Shown: positions 25,013 through 35,129 of the stretch, piece by piece
Layout: each line of letters begins with the position of its first letter
Numbering within the stretch: position 1 is the stretch's first letter
Origin: an uncultured Parabacteroides sp.
Lineage (GTDB): Bacteria; Bacteroidota; Bacteroidia; Bacteroidales; Tannerellaceae
Direction of reading: 5' to 3'
DNA: 64,000 bases
NCBI GenBank assembly: GCA_944325345.1
Contig: CALUZV010000006.1
Location: 62,001-126,000 of the forward strand
Notes under the pieces: generated by a model
Seen by the model: only the letters and a program-made list of their open reading frames with translations
Database searches by the model: none
Told to the model about the DNA's origin: nothing
Made by a program: the position numbers and the translations under genes

Positions 25013-26360
25013 ATTCCAATTTCTTCCTATTCGCAAGAAATCGCTTCAATAGAAACGTCAGGAAATACGGGAATGTATAGAATTTGCCATTGAATCCCAC
25101 ATTTTTATAACCAAGTTTTATCCCGTACTTTATATCCGGATAACTTCCTTCCTTCAATAAACTGTTCAATGAAGGCGTTGCCCCATCCGCAGCCTTTATT
25201 TCGACAGGAATGAGTGATTCTGCATCTCGCAAGAAAAAGTCCATTTCTATAGAAGGCTTGTCGCTATGGTAATAATAAAGTTGATAACCTTGCTTCACAA
25301 GCATATCCCCAACGATGTTTTCATAAATAGCTCCCTTGTAAGTGCCTAAGTTCTTGTTCGCCCGCAAATCTTCCTGGGCTTCTTCATCCAAGGAAGCTAT
25401 CAGTAATCCGGTGTCTTTAAAATACATCTTGTACAGCTTCGGATCGTAATTTCCCTTTAACGGAAGTTCCGGATAACTCAAGCAATAGCAAATGTTTACA
25501 ACTCCGGCATCAGCCAACCACTCCACGCAACCAATGTAGTCGCGGTTTCTGGCATTGCGCGCAATCTTGGTAATCTGAAATCGCTTGTTCTCTTTCGCCA
25601 AAAACGTGGAGATATGGTTATAGATAGCTTTTACTTTAGCCTTGTCTAGTCCTTCTACATATTTGGTTATATCTTCTTCGTAATCCACAAGCAGTTGCCG
25701 CTGGATGGCCAATGTGCCGCTAAAATTCTTGTTCCGTATGTAAGTATTGACCACTTCCGGCATTCCCCCCAAGGTTACATAATCACGGAAAAGTTCAAAA
25801 AGGACATCCATCTGCAGTGGGGCAAAAGGTTTCACTTCTGACATGTGTTGATACAGGTCCTCCACAAAATCATTCGAATAGCCTTTGGCCCAAAGGAATT
25901 CCTCGAAATCCATAGAGTGCATTTCATAATCTTCTTTGTAGCCTACACTATTGGATTCTATCTCTTTATAATTGATTCCCATGAGCGAACCCGAACAAAT
26001 CACGTCGAAACGTCCATCCAATTTAAAGAACTTCAATGCCGTCGCACAATTGGGACATGCCTGTAGCTCATCGAAAAAGAAAAGCGTATCATTCGGAATG
26101 AAGGTGAAATCCGGATTCAGAAGGGATATGTTTTTCAGGATTCCATTAACCTCAAAGCCCTCTGCAAAGATGCTTTTATACTTAGGTTGCTCTGCGAAAT
26201 TGATTTCCACGACACTTGAGTAGTGGTTGTGGGCAAACCATTCGATGGAGCAGGTCTTCCCTATTTGTCTGGCACCCTTGACTATCAAAGGTTTCCTTTC
26301 TTGCTTCATTTTCCATTCCACCAGAAAAGAATCGATCTTTCTTTTTAGTAATCTATCCAT
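25011..26360 (-). CDS. AAA family ATPase with DUF4143 (AAA_14)
   Basis: The 449-residue protein has Walker A (VKGARQIGKT, about 28-37), Walker B (TLFFFDELQA, about 90) and a C-terminal DUF4143 nuclease-like region with IEMDFFL...LIPVEIKAAD, a PD-(D/E)XK-like signature. Such proteins are abundant single genes in Bacteroidota; their biological role is not established. It looks complete. Ladder E lies upstream of its start. Confidence 0.9.
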   Translation of the reverse strand: MDRLLKRKIDSFLVEWKMKQERKPLIVKGARQIGKTCSIEWFAHNHYSSVVEINFAEQPKYKSIFAEGFEVNGILKNISLLNPDFTFIPNDTLFFFDELQACPNCATALKFFKLDGRFDVICSGSLMGINYKEIESNSVGYKEDYEMHSMDFEEFLWAKGYSNDFVEDLYQHMSEVKPFAPLQMDVLFELFRDYVTLGGMPEVVNTYIRNKNFSGTLAIQRQLLVDYEEDITKYVEGLDKAKVKAIYNHISTFLAKENKRFQITKIARNARNRDYIGCVEWLADAGVVNICYCLSYPELPLKGNYDPKLYKMYFKDTGLLIASLDEEAQEDLRANKNLGTYKGAIYENIVGDMLVKQGYQLYYYHSDKPSIEMDFFLRDAESLIPVEIKAADGATPSLNSLLKEGSYPDIKYGIKLGYKNVGFNGKFYTFPYFLTFLLKRFLANRKKLE

Positions 26361-26469
26361 AAAGCCATGTGTTTTGTCCTACAAAGGTAGTCGTTTTCAC
26401 ATAATCCGTCGCAAAATCCCCCGGAATTTCACATAATCCGGCCCGAAAACGCTGTTTATTTCACAAAAT

Positions 26470-26782
26470 CCTTCCCGAAGTGTTCGGAAAGACTGGAAAT
26501 GAATTTTTATTCATTTCGAAATGTTCGGAAGGACAGAAAATGAATTTTTATACATTTCGAAGTGTTCGGAGAGGGCGAAAATGGATTTTCAGAGGTTCCG
26601 AAGTGTTCGGAAGGACCGGAAATAGATTTTTAGTCCTTCCGAGTCGCTCGGAAGCACTGAAAATGGATTTTTATTCATTCTGAGCGACTCGGAAGCCTCG
26701 AAAATGAATTTTTATACATTCCGAGTCGCTCGGAGAGGGCGAAAATGGATTTTCAAAGGTTCCGAGTGGCTCGGAAGGGGTT
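26470..26782. repeat. Ladder E: eight 41-bp units with covarying arms
   Basis: Palindromes start at 26473, 26514, 26555, 26596, 26637, 26678, 26719 and 26760, exactly 41 bp apart. The first four use CGAA/TTCG arms (TTCCGAA-GTG-TTCGGAA) and the last four use CGAG/CTCG arms (TTCCGAG-TCG-CTCGGAA), so both arms changed together. A second palindrome GAAAAT-GG-ATTTTC is centred at 26583.5, 26665.5 and 26747.5, each the exact midpoint between neighbours. Open frames across the ladder are not credible genes. Confidence 0.92.
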
Positions 26783-26822
26783 TTTCTTTCAATCTACAAA
26801 CAGCTTCGGTTTCATTTATATT

Positions 26823-26945
26823 TATCCTCCAAATATTTACGGTAAGCTTCTTTTTCGTCAAAGTCAGCAGGTAGATTTGTTTGCTATCTGTTCGGCTTCA
26901 TGCAACAAGGAAGAATCGATAAGGTATTCATAGGCAGTAATTTTT
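26823..26945 (-). pseudogene. Possible decayed gene remnant
   Basis: On the minus strand, one frame reads [20 protein letters not shown] then STC and a stop. The +1 frame continues ADFDEKEAYRKYLEDKYK with its own stop, as if a single base was lost between them. There is no start codon in frame. The composition looks protein-like (charged helix) but I do not recognise a family. The rest of the gap between ladder E and the ABC transporter shows nothing else apart from a promoter box. Confidence 0.3.
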
Positions 26946-27017
26946 TATTTGAAGGCAAAGATACTGCCAAATCTGAAATATTTTGCCCTTTGTCGGCTGT
27001 TATTTGTTATTTTTCCC

Positions 27018-27025
27018 TACATTTG
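27018..27025 (+). promoter_or_regulatory. -7 box for the efflux operon (TACATTTG)
   Basis: TACATTTG lies 32 bases before the ATG at 27057 and supports that start over an in-frame ATG at 26949. Confidence 0.6.
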
Positions 27026-27056
27026 CCCCCGCATTTTTCATCAAAGAGAGTTCAGT

Positions 27057-27746
27057 ATGATTCATCTGAAAGATATTAATAAGACGTACTATAATGGGGC
27101 GCCACTGCATGTATTGAAGGGCATTGACTTGGATATTGAGCGGGGAGAGATGGTCTCCATCATGGGCGCTTCCGGTTCGGGAAAATCCACTTTGCTTAAT
27201 ATTCTTGGAATATTGGATACATACGATAGCGGTACGTATTCCCTTAACGGGCAGCTTATTCGCGATTTGAGCGAGAGCCGTGCGGCTGAACTCCGGAATC
27301 ACACCATCGGTTTTGTCTTTCAGTCTTTCAACCTCATCTCTTTCAAGAATGCGATGGAAAATGTTGCCCTTCCGTTGTATTATCAGGGTGTGGGGCGCAA
27401 GAAACGTAATGCGCTGGCGCTGGACTATTTGGACTTGGTCGGGCTGCGTGATTGGGCGGAGCACATGCCCAACGAGATGTCCGGCGGACAGAAACAGCGG
27501 GTCGCCATTGCCCGTGCGTTGATTGCCAAGCCGCAAGTTATCTTGGCGGACGAGCCGACCGGTGCGTTGGATAGCAAGACGACGGTGGAAGTGATGGAGT
27601 TACTGCGGCGTGTCAATCTCGAGGGGATGACGATGGTGATTGTAACCCACGAACAATCTGTCGCCGATGCTACGGACAAAATCATCCGCTTGAAAGACGG
27701 ACTGATAGAATCTATTGAAAAGGGGAAAGGGTATGTTCGACTTTGA
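27057..27746 (+). CDS. ABC transporter ATP-binding protein (MacB/LolD type)
   Basis: Starting at [14 protein letters not shown] the protein has 229 residues. Walker A (GASGSGKST), Q-loop region ([10 protein letters not shown]), signature (MSGGQKQR), Walker B (VILADEP) and the H-loop (IVTHEQ) are all present. It is the ATPase of the five-gene efflux operon; its last 14 bases overlap the first permease gene. Confidence 0.93.
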   Translation: MIHLKDINKTYYNGAPLHVLKGIDLDIERGEMVSIMGASGSGKSTLLNILGILDTYDSGTYSLNGQLIRDLSESRAAELRNHTIGFVFQSFNLISFKNAMENVALPLYYQGVGRKKRNALALDYLDLVGLRDWAEHMPNEMSGGQKQRVAIARALIAKPQVILADEPTGALDSKTTVEVMELLRRVNLEGMTMVIVTHEQSVADATDKIIRLKDGLIESIEKGKGYVRL

Positions 27747-29010
27747 TAATTTCCGCGAAATCTGGAGTACGGTCAAGAAGAACAAACTCCGGACTTTTCT
27801 CACCGGTTTCTCCGTTGCCTGGGGTATCTTCATGTTGATTGTCCTGCTGGGGGCTGGCAACGGACTTCGCAACGGCATCATGTATAACTTCCGTAACTTC
27901 TCGACGAATATGGTCGAAGTGTGGACACGCTATACCACGAAACCTTGGCACGGACTTCCTACCAACCGAAGCATCTCTTTTCAACAGAACGACTTGGATG
28001 ATTTGAAGAAGGCTTTCCCTGAAATCGAATATTGTTCCGCTACCATCTCGCATAGCGACACACTGACCTATCGTGAGGAATATTTCACGGGGCAAACGCA
28101 AGGAGTCCTTCCTGATCATGCCCGCATCAACTTTGTCAATATTGACCCGGGGCACGGTCGTTTCATTAATCCGGTGGATATTCGGGATAAGCGTAAAGTA
28201 ATCGTGCTCAGTCCGCGCATGGCAGAGGTGCTGTTCCGCGAGGAAGACCCGCTGGGGGAATATGTCCGCTTGGGTAATCTGATGTTCCAGGTGGTCGGTA
28301 TTTATAATGACGACAATAAGAGCAATAACTCTCCGGCCTATATTCCATTCTCCGTGGCTCAGCTCCTATATAATAAAGGATATGGTTTCGGTTCGCTCAC
28401 GTTTACCTTGAATGGCGTTACGACAGAGGAACAGAGCGAAGCCTTCGAGCAGAAATTCCGGGAGTGGATGGCACGCCGCCACCAGTTCGACCCCACGGAC
28501 GAAAATGCCATCGGAATGTGGAATATGGGAGATAACTTCCGGATGCTGAATTCGATGATGAATGCTATCACCTTCTTTATCTGGATTATCGGAATCGGAA
28601 CATTGACTGCCGGCATCGTCGGCGTGAGCAACATCATGCTAATTACGGTGAAAGAAAGGACGAAAGAGTTCGGAATCCGCAAAGCGATAGGGGCAAAGCC
28701 CTCTTCCATTCTGATGTTGGTCATCTCAGAATCCATATTGGTTACAGCCGTCTTCGGATATTTCGGGATGGTGATGGGGATTGGCCTCACAGAATTGATT
28801 AATTATGGGATGGAGGCTGCACAGACGACTGCGCAGGCAGCAGATGGTAATGTCGTTCCCGAGGTAAGCACATTCCGCAATCCGACGGTCAATCTGGGCA
28901 TAGCCCTTTCTTCTACGGCATTGATAATTGTCGCCGGAGTTCTTGCCGGCTATTTTCCGGCGAGAAAGGCGGTGAAGGTAACGGCGATAGAGGCGATGCG
29001 CGACAATTAA
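27733..29010 (+). CDS. ABC transporter permease 1 (MacB_PCD / FtsX)
   Basis: Starting at [20 protein letters not shown] the protein has 425 residues: one N-terminal membrane helix ([19 protein letters not shown]), a periplasmic MacB core domain (about 45-270) and three C-terminal FtsX helices with [24 protein letters not shown], the family signature. The start overlaps the ATPase gene. It is paired with the homologous permease at 29047, presumably as a heterodimer. Confidence 0.9.
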   Translation: MFDFDNFREIWSTVKKNKLRTFLTGFSVAWGIFMLIVLLGAGNGLRNGIMYNFRNFSTNMVEVWTRYTTKPWHGLPTNRSISFQQNDLDDLKKAFPEIEYCSATISHSDTLTYREEYFTGQTQGVLPDHARINFVNIDPGHGRFINPVDIRDKRKVIVLSPRMAEVLFREEDPLGEYVRLGNLMFQVVGIYNDDNKSNNSPAYIPFSVAQLLYNKGYGFGSLTFTLNGVTTEEQSEAFEQKFREWMARRHQFDPTDENAIGMWNMGDNFRMLNSMMNAITFFIWIIGIGTLTAGIVGVSNIMLITVKERTKEFGIRKAIGAKPSSILMLVISESILVTAVFGYFGMVMGIGLTELINYGMEAAQTTAQAADGNVVPEVSTFRNPTVNLGIALSSTALIIVAGVLAGYFPARKAVKVTAIEAMRDN

Positions 29011-29046
29011 GGAATTCCGCATTTCTATAATTAATAGTTTAAGCGA

Positions 29047-30312
29047 ATGAAGTTTTTTGATTTAGACTTTTGGCAAGAGCTATGGCTCACCATTACTCGC
29101 AATAAGACCCGCAGCCTTATGACTTGTTTTGGAGTCTTTTGGGGAATCTTGATGCTGGTTATTCTTTTGGGATCCGGCAACGGGATGAAGAATGCGATGT
29201 TTGACTCCATCAACGGATTCTCGACAAACTCAGCCTTCATCTTTGCCGACCGGACATCGGAATCCTATAAGGGGTTGAACAAAGGGCGGCAATGGAGTCT
29301 CCGGACGCGGGATGTCGAGAATGTCCGTAAGCTCGATGGCGTCGAGAGCATTTCGCCTATCCTTTGGGGGGCACAGGGAGACAAGAATGTGGTGCGTGGC
29401 GAGTTGGCAGGTAGTTATACGGTCAAAGGCGTGAGCGACGACTACTTTAATATAGAAACACAAGAGCTTGAATACGGTCGCCTTTTGAACCGCATCGACT
29501 TGGATCAGAAACGCAAAGTTTGTCTTATTGGTACGGATGTCAATCGCGTTCTTTTCCGAGGAGCAGACCCCTGTGGGCAATATGTCCGCGTAAACGGGAT
29601 TTATTACCAGGTGATTGGCGTAACAGACCAGCGGGCAGAGGGTGTCAATATCGGTGGGCGTGCATCAGAAACGGTTTTTATTCCTTTTACTACGATGCAG
29701 CAGACATCAAGTCAAGGCGATACGATTCACTTTCTGTGTCTCGGAGCACGGGCTGACGTACGGATGGCCGATCTTTTGGAACAAGTCAAGTCTGTCATTA
29801 AACAACAGAATGATATTTCGCCGACTGACCGGCAAGCTGTTGCCGTTGTTAGTCTGGCCGATCAGTTTGAGACATTCAACAACCTCTTCCTTGGAATCGA
29901 TGTGCTGATATGGCTTGTCGGTTTGGGAACCTTGTTGGCCGGAGTTATCGGTGTAAGCAATATTATGATGGTTACTGTTAAGGAGAGGACACGCGAGATT
30001 GGCGTTCGCCGGGCGATAGGAGCGAAGCCATGGGATATTATCTCCCAGATTATGAGCGAAAGCCTTGTGCTTACCGCATTGGCAGGACTCCTCGGGCTGA
30101 GTGCAGGTGTCTTCCTCCTTGATTGCATGGATAAAATCTTGATAGCGCAAGATGCATCGGGTGATGAGGCGCTGCTGCTTCATCCGGGAGTCAGCATTCA
30201 GGTGGCTTGTGCTGCCACTGCCGTTCTTTTGTTTTGCGGGTTGTTGGCAGGACTTATTCCGGCATGGCGAGCGATGCAAATCAAGGCAATTGATGCTATC
30301 CGAGAAGAATAG
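29047..30312 (+). CDS. ABC transporter permease 2 (MacB_PCD / FtsX)
   Basis: The 421-residue paralogue of the preceding permease has the same layout: helix near residues 22-40, periplasmic core, and three C-terminal helices with VSNIMMVTVKERTREIGVRRAIGA. It is separated from permease 1 by 36 bases. Confidence 0.9.
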   Translation: MKFFDLDFWQELWLTITRNKTRSLMTCFGVFWGILMLVILLGSGNGMKNAMFDSINGFSTNSAFIFADRTSESYKGLNKGRQWSLRTRDVENVRKLDGVESISPILWGAQGDKNVVRGELAGSYTVKGVSDDYFNIETQELEYGRLLNRIDLDQKRKVCLIGTDVNRVLFRGADPCGQYVRVNGIYYQVIGVTDQRAEGVNIGGRASETVFIPFTTMQQTSSQGDTIHFLCLGARADVRMADLLEQVKSVIKQQNDISPTDRQAVAVVSLADQFETFNNLFLGIDVLIWLVGLGTLLAGVIGVSNIMMVTVKERTREIGVRRAIGAKPWDIISQIMSESLVLTALAGLLGLSAGVFLLDCMDKILIAQDASGDEALLLHPGVSIQVACAATAVLLFCGLLAGLIPAWRAMQIKAIDAIREE

Positions 30313-30357
30313 TCATGGCTAATTCAACAGAAATTAATAATTAAACTGCGTATATAT

Positions 30358-31476
30358 ATGAAAAATCAGATTGTTAAGAAAGGACTACGCTTTGTCCTCC
30401 TCGGCTGCGTCGGCATCGCAGTCGTTGGTACTTTCGTATTCCTTTGGAAGAAAGCGCAACCGGTGAAGACGACCTATCAAATTGTCCAGCCTTCGACCGG
30501 CGACATTGCGACCAAGACCGTTGCGACCGGCAACGTCGAGCCGCGTCATGAAGTCGAAATCAAACCGCAAATCTCCGGTATCATCGCCGAGTTAAAGAAG
30601 GAAGCTGGGGATATGGTACAGAACGGGGAAATCATCGCTGTCATCAAGGTTATTCCCGAGATGGTTCAGTTGAATAGTTCCGAGTCTCGCGTAAACGTGG
30701 CGGAAATCTCTTTGCGACAAGTCGAGGAGCTCTTTAACCGGGATAAGGCTCTCTTCGAACAGGGAGTTATTTCCCGTGAAGAGTATGAGAAGTCGGAAGC
30801 TGATTACCTGAAGGCTAAGGAAGAGAAAGCAACCGCGCAGAGCGAACTCGAGATTGTCCGCGACGGTATCTCCCGTAACTCTGATGTCGCCAGCACGACT
30901 CAGATTCGCAGTACAATCAGCGGCATGATTCTCGATATTCCCGTTAAGGTCGGAAACTCTGTTATCCAGTCGAACAACTTCAATGATGGCACGACGATTG
31001 CCACCGTAGCTGATATGAATGACATGATATTCAAGGGAAATGTTGATGAGACAGAAATCGGACGTATCCATACCGGTATGCCTATCAACCTGACCATCGG
31101 AGCCATGGAAAGCCGCAGCTTCCCTGCCAACCTCGAATATGTTTCTCCGAAGGGTGTCGAGAAGAACGGTGCCATCCAGTTCGAAATCAAGGCTGCCATC
31201 TCTATCCCGGACGATGCCTTTGTCCGCGCCGGTTACAGTGCCAATGCTGAGATTGTCTTGAAGGAAGCCAAAGGTGTCCTGACTATCCCGGAAAGCACGG
31301 TCGAGTTCTCCGGAGATTCCGCCTTCGTTTACCTGTTGAAGCAGGAGACACCCGAGCAACTCTTCGAGAAGAAACGGATAGAAACCGGCTTGTCGGATGG
31401 CATCAACATCGAAGTCAAACAAGGACTGACTGCCCAGGATAAAATCCGTGGTGCGGAAGTCGAACAAACGAAGTAA
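30358..31476 (+). CDS. Periplasmic adaptor (MacA/HlyD family)
   Basis: The 372-residue protein has an N-terminal membrane anchor (FVLLGCVGIAVVGTFVFLW), a biotinyl-lipoyl-like half (VEPRHEVEIKPQISGIIAEL, about 55-85), a coiled-coil hairpin (about 100-180) and beta-barrel segments. It links the permeases to the outer-membrane channel encoded 4 bases downstream. Confidence 0.92.
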   Translation: MKNQIVKKGLRFVLLGCVGIAVVGTFVFLWKKAQPVKTTYQIVQPSTGDIATKTVATGNVEPRHEVEIKPQISGIIAELKKEAGDMVQNGEIIAVIKVIPEMVQLNSSESRVNVAEISLRQVEELFNRDKALFEQGVISREEYEKSEADYLKAKEEKATAQSELEIVRDGISRNSDVASTTQIRSTISGMILDIPVKVGNSVIQSNNFNDGTTIATVADMNDMIFKGNVDETEIGRIHTGMPINLTIGAMESRSFPANLEYVSPKGVEKNGAIQFEIKAAISIPDDAFVRAGYSANAEIVLKEAKGVLTIPESTVEFSGDSAFVYLLKQETPEQLFEKKRIETGLSDGINIEVKQGLTAQDKIRGAEVEQTK

Positions 31477-31480
31477 TGCC

Positions 31481-32830
31481 ATGAACATAAAGCTACTTTG
31501 CCTCGCTGCCTTCGCAGGCTTCTCGCCGGCTTTCGCCCAGAATGATTCGTTGCCGTCTGCTTGGACACTTGAGAATTGTATCCAATATGCGCAGGAACAC
31601 AACATAACCCTTAAGCAGAAACAACAGGAAGAAAAGCAGCGCGAAGTCGAACTCCATACCTCCCGCTTCAGCTGGCTCCCGGACCTCAACGCTGCACTGA
31701 ACCAGAACTTCGACTTCGGTCGTTCCCCCTCGCGTACCGGGGTTATCGCCGACCAGAACTCTGCCAATACCTCGGTCAGCATCAGCCTGTCTATGCCGAT
31801 CTTCGATGGGCTTCGTACGCCGAATGATATTAAGGCCAAGAAGCTGAACCTCCAGGCAGCGACCGAGAGTCTGAACAAGGCACGTGAAGACCTCGCTGTC
31901 AATATCGCTTCTTATTTCCTCCAGGTGCTTTACAATCGCGAACTCGAGCAAGTCGCTCGCCTCCAAGTCGATTTCAGTGCGAAACAGGTAGAGCAGACCA
32001 AGGCTTTGGTGGATGCCGGACGCCAGCCTCTCTCGGAGCTATACAATATCAAGGCGCAGCTGGCGCAGGACGAGGTGTCGCTCACCGAGGCTTCGAACAA
32101 TGTCCGTCTCGCCCTTCTTGACCTGGCGCAGGCATTGGAGCTCGAGCGACTTGAGGCGCAGTTCGATGTCTCGGCTCCAGAGATTAACGACCCGATCGAG
32201 CGATATATGTCCAGCATCTTACCACCGGATGATATTTACAACCGGGCACTTGCCGTCAAACCACAAATCCGTGAGCAGGAACTTTTGTTGCAGAGCCAGC
32301 AGAAGCAACTCCGTGTCGCGCAGGCTGCCTATTATCCGCAACTTTCGTTCGGCGCAAGCTATAGTAACGGCTATTACCACTACTATACGGGCGATGTCGA
32401 GTCGCTACCCTTTAGCGACCAGCTGAACCAGAATGGGCGCAAGACGTTGGGCTTCACTCTGACAATCCCTCTCTTCAACCGCTTCCAGACACGCAACGCT
32501 GTCCGCTCGGCCCGGATTGCCATCTTGAATCAGCAACTGCAGATGGATGATACGAAGAAAACCCTCTACAAGGAAATCCAGCAGGCTTATTACAATGCCA
32601 CGGCCGCGCAGAAGAAGTACCAGTCGGCAGGCAAGTCTGTCCTCGCTGCCCGCGAAGCCTTTGTGTATGCCGAAAACAAATATGCCGCAGGCAAGAGCAC
32701 TGTTTATGAGTTGAATGAGTCTAAAACCCAATATGCCAAAAGTCTGGCTGAAGAGGTGCAGGCCAAATACGAGTACGTATTCCGCGTCAAGATTCTGGAG
32801 TTCTATGCGGGGGAAGAGCTGAGGCTCTAA
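31481..32830 (+). CDS. TolC-family outer membrane channel
   Basis: Starting at MNIKLLCLAAFAGFSPAFAQ (signal peptide) the 449-residue protein shows two long helical repeats typical of TolC (WTLENCIQYAQEHNITLKQK, then LLQSQQKQLRVAQAAYYPQL) with the conserved beta-strand GFTLTIPLFNRFQTRNAV. It completes a tripartite MacAB-TolC-like efflux system; the substrate is unknown. Confidence 0.92.
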   Translation: MNIKLLCLAAFAGFSPAFAQNDSLPSAWTLENCIQYAQEHNITLKQKQQEEKQREVELHTSRFSWLPDLNAALNQNFDFGRSPSRTGVIADQNSANTSVSISLSMPIFDGLRTPNDIKAKKLNLQAATESLNKAREDLAVNIASYFLQVLYNRELEQVARLQVDFSAKQVEQTKALVDAGRQPLSELYNIKAQLAQDEVSLTEASNNVRLALLDLAQALELERLEAQFDVSAPEINDPIERYMSSILPPDDIYNRALAVKPQIREQELLLQSQQKQLRVAQAAYYPQLSFGASYSNGYYHYYTGDVESLPFSDQLNQNGRKTLGFTLTIPLFNRFQTRNAVRSARIAILNQQLQMDDTKKTLYKEIQQAYYNATAAQKKYQSAGKSVLAAREAFVYAENKYAAGKSTVYELNESKTQYAKSLAEEVQAKYEYVFRVKILEFYAGEELRL

Positions 32831-32851
32831 AATAAGACTCCGAGAGGCCCT

Positions 32852-32945
32852 CCGGAAACTCTGGGAGAGTTTCCCCCTGCAACTCTGGAGAGTTACCCCA
32901 CCTAACTCTGGAGAGTTACCAGCGCCAACTCTCCAGAGTTACTTT
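32852..32945. repeat. Ladder F: four palindromes 23-24 bp apart
   Basis: AAACTCT-GGG-AGAGTTT starts at 32856; CAACTCT-GG-AGAGTTA at 32880; TAACTCT-GG-AGAGTTA at 32903; CAACTCT-CC-AGAGTTA at 32926. The last has the reverse-complement centre. It separates the efflux operon from the convergent hexuronate operon and is followed by ctcaactctcaaccc words. Confidence 0.88.
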
Positions 32946-32984
32946 CACCCCTAAAGGCGAGAGCTAATTCTCAACTCTCAACCC

Positions 32985-34406
32985 TTAATTCTCAATTAAT
33001 TGGTATCTCGGCACCAGTGCCTTCATCACCGTCCACCCCACCAGATAGGCAACCGAGCAGATGCAGAATATGATGAAATAACCGGCAGGTTTGCCAACGA
33101 AGCCCATGAACTCCAGCTGCACGCGGTCGGCATAGACGAAGAGTTGCCCGGCGCTCATCTGCATCAGCATCGAACTGACACCGCCAGCCATCCCGCCGAT
33201 ACCCGTAACAGTAGCCACGGCACTTCGTGGGAACATATCGCTCACCACGGTGTAGACGTTGGCCGACCACGATTGGTGAGCCGCGCAACCTATACCTATG
33301 ATAATGACGGAGAACCATGGCGATACCGTCCCCAGTGGCTGTGCAAAGAGGACGACGAGGGGGACGAAGGCAAAGATGAGCATGGCCCGCATACGGGCGG
33401 CGTAGGGATTGGAGCCTGAGCGGTTGATGAATATGGTCGGGAGCTTGCCGCCATAGAGCGAGAGCATGGTGATGGCATAGAGGACGAAGATCATGGCGCT
33501 CCCCTGTCCTTCCGTCATCTTGATGCCGAACTGGGTGTTCAGGTATGAGGGAGTCCAGAAGAGGAAGAACCACCAGACGCCGTCGGTCAGGAACTTACCC
33601 AGGGCGAAGGCCCACGTCTGCCGGTAGCAGAAACATTGGAGGAAAGGCATCTTCTTCTCTTCCTGTTGTTTCTTCAGGAGTTCGGCTTCCAGCTGCTTGT
33701 CTTGTTGGATATAAGCCAGCTCAGCCTGGTTCACAAAGCGGCTCTTCTCTGGAGCGTTATACATGAAGACCCAGAAGCCCATCCAGATGAAACCCAGCAC
33801 ACCGATGATGACAAAGGCGAGTTCCCAGCCGACGGCCTTCGCGATATAGGGGATAGTCAGCGGTGCTATCAGTGCGCCGATAGAAGCGCCGGCATTGAAG
33901 ATAGATGTTGCGAAAGCCCTGTCCCGCTTCGGGAAGTATTCTGCCGTAACCTTGACAGCTACGGGGAAGTAACCTGCCTCGCCAATCGCCAAGACACATC
34001 GGGCAGCGAGGAAGAAATACATGCTGACGGTCGAAATCACCACAGCCATATCTCCCGTGGCGGAGAGTAGGGCAGCCTTATCCTCCAACCCTACCCAGGC
34101 CTCCGTCGCTATTCCGCAGAAAGCGTGGAGGCAGGCTCCGGCGGACCAGATGCCGATAGACCAGAGGTAGCCCCGCTTTGTCCCCAGCCAGTCGATGAGG
34201 CGGCCGGCAAAGAGCATACCGATGGCATAGACGATGGAGAAGGTGGCAGTTACGATGCCATAGTGCGCCTCGTTCCAGTGAAACTCCGGCTTGATGAACT
34301 CGTCCCAGGTGAGGGAAAGTACCTGACGGTCGAGGTAGTTGATGGTGAGCGCGAGGAACATCATGATGCAGATGGTCCAGCGGTAGTTGGTCATCTTTTC
34401 GGTCAT
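32985..34406 (-). CDS. MFS hexuronate transporter (ExuT-like)
   Basis: The start at 34406 makes an ATGA overlap with the stop of eda, implying coupling, and gives 473 residues. Twelve-helix MFS layout with TINYLDRQVLSLTWDEFIKPEF at helix 1 and CVLAIGEAGYFPVAVKVTAEYFPKRDRAFATSIFNAG, typical of the anion:cation symporter family that includes ExuT/GudP. It is the last gene of the uxaC-kdgK-eda operon, consistent with uptake of glucuronate or galacturonate. Confidence 0.9.
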   Translation of the reverse strand: MTEKMTNYRWTICIMMFLALTINYLDRQVLSLTWDEFIKPEFHWNEAHYGIVTATFSIVYAIGMLFAGRLIDWLGTKRGYLWSIGIWSAGACLHAFCGIATEAWVGLEDKAALLSATGDMAVVISTVSMYFFLAARCVLAIGEAGYFPVAVKVTAEYFPKRDRAFATSIFNAGASIGALIAPLTIPYIAKAVGWELAFVIIGVLGFIWMGFWVFMYNAPEKSRFVNQAELAYIQQDKQLEAELLKKQQEEKKMPFLQCFCYRQTWAFALGKFLTDGVWWFFLFWTPSYLNTQFGIKMTEGQGSAMIFVLYAITMLSLYGGKLPTIFINRSGSNPYAARMRAMLIFAFVPLVVLFAQPLGTVSPWFSVIIIGIGCAAHQSWSANVYTVVSDMFPRSAVATVTGIGGMAGGVSSMLMQMSAGQLFVYADRVQLEFMGFVGKPAGYFIIFCICSVAYLVGWTVMKALVPRYQLIEN

Positions 34407-35071
34407 AACGTGGCATTCACTATGTTCAGACATTCCTTGCATTTCTCCGTGATATATCCCCAGTCTCCCTCGGCAATTCGCTCTTTAGGGAACAGCTTGG
34501 AACCCATACCGACGCAGGTAACTCCTGCCTTCATCCAGGCCGAGAGGTTCTCTTCCGTCGGTTCGACAGCTCCGGTAGCCATAATCATCGACCATGGGAG
34601 AGGAGCCTTGATATTCTTCACGAAGGAAGGACCGCCCACGTTCCCGGCCGGGAATATCTTTATCAGGTCGCAACCCAGCTCTTGGGCTGCACCTATCTCG
34701 GTTACGGAACCGCAGCCTGGCGTATAGGGAACTCCGTGTCGGTTGCACAGGCGGGCAACTTCGGGATTCAGGTAAGGACCGACGATGAAGTTGGCGCCAT
34801 ATTGGATATATAGAGCTGCCGTGGGAGCATCGATAATGGTGCCGGCTCCGAGAATCATTTCGGGGCATTCCCGCCGGGAGTATTGGATTACTTCCCGGAA
34901 AACGTCGAGGGCGAAGTCTCCCCGGTTAGTGAACTCAAAGGCACGGATGCCGCCTTCATAACAAGCCTTGACGACTTGGCAACTGATGGTAGCGTCCGGA
35001 TGATAGAAGACAGGGACGATGCGGGTGGCCGCTATCGTTTGTAAGGTATGTAGTTTTGAGAAAGAAGCCAT
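34403..35071 (-). CDS. eda: KDPG / KHG aldolase
   Basis: The 222-residue protein cleaves 2-keto-3-deoxy-6-phosphogluconate to pyruvate and glyceraldehyde-3-phosphate. Visible are RIVPVFYH, GGIRAFEFTNRG (the Glu that activates water), ILGAGTIIDAPTA, FIVGPYLNPEVA, YTPGCGSVTEI and DLIKIFPAGNVGG with the Schiff-base Lys. It is the final enzyme step of the operon. Confidence 0.95.
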   Translation of the reverse strand: MASFSKLHTLQTIAATRIVPVFYHPDATISCQVVKACYEGGIRAFEFTNRGDFALDVFREVIQYSRRECPEMILGAGTIIDAPTAALYIQYGANFIVGPYLNPEVARLCNRHGVPYTPGCGSVTEIGAAQELGCDLIKIFPAGNVGGPSFVKNIKAPLPWSMIMATGAVEPTEENLSAWMKAGVTCVGMGSKLFPKERIAEGDWGYITEKCKECLNIVNATL

Positions 35072-35129
35072 TTGAAAGAGTTATGAATGATGAGTTATGA
35101 ATTACGAGTTAAATCTGCTGTTACTTTGC

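Noticed and set aside
25011..26360. Transposase or phage gene
   Set aside because: The gene has Walker motifs and a DUF4143 C-terminus, typical of chromosomal AAA_14 ATPases, with no adjoining mobile-element features.
26480..26933. Small frames inside ladder E
   Set aside because: They are translations of the 41-bp unit.
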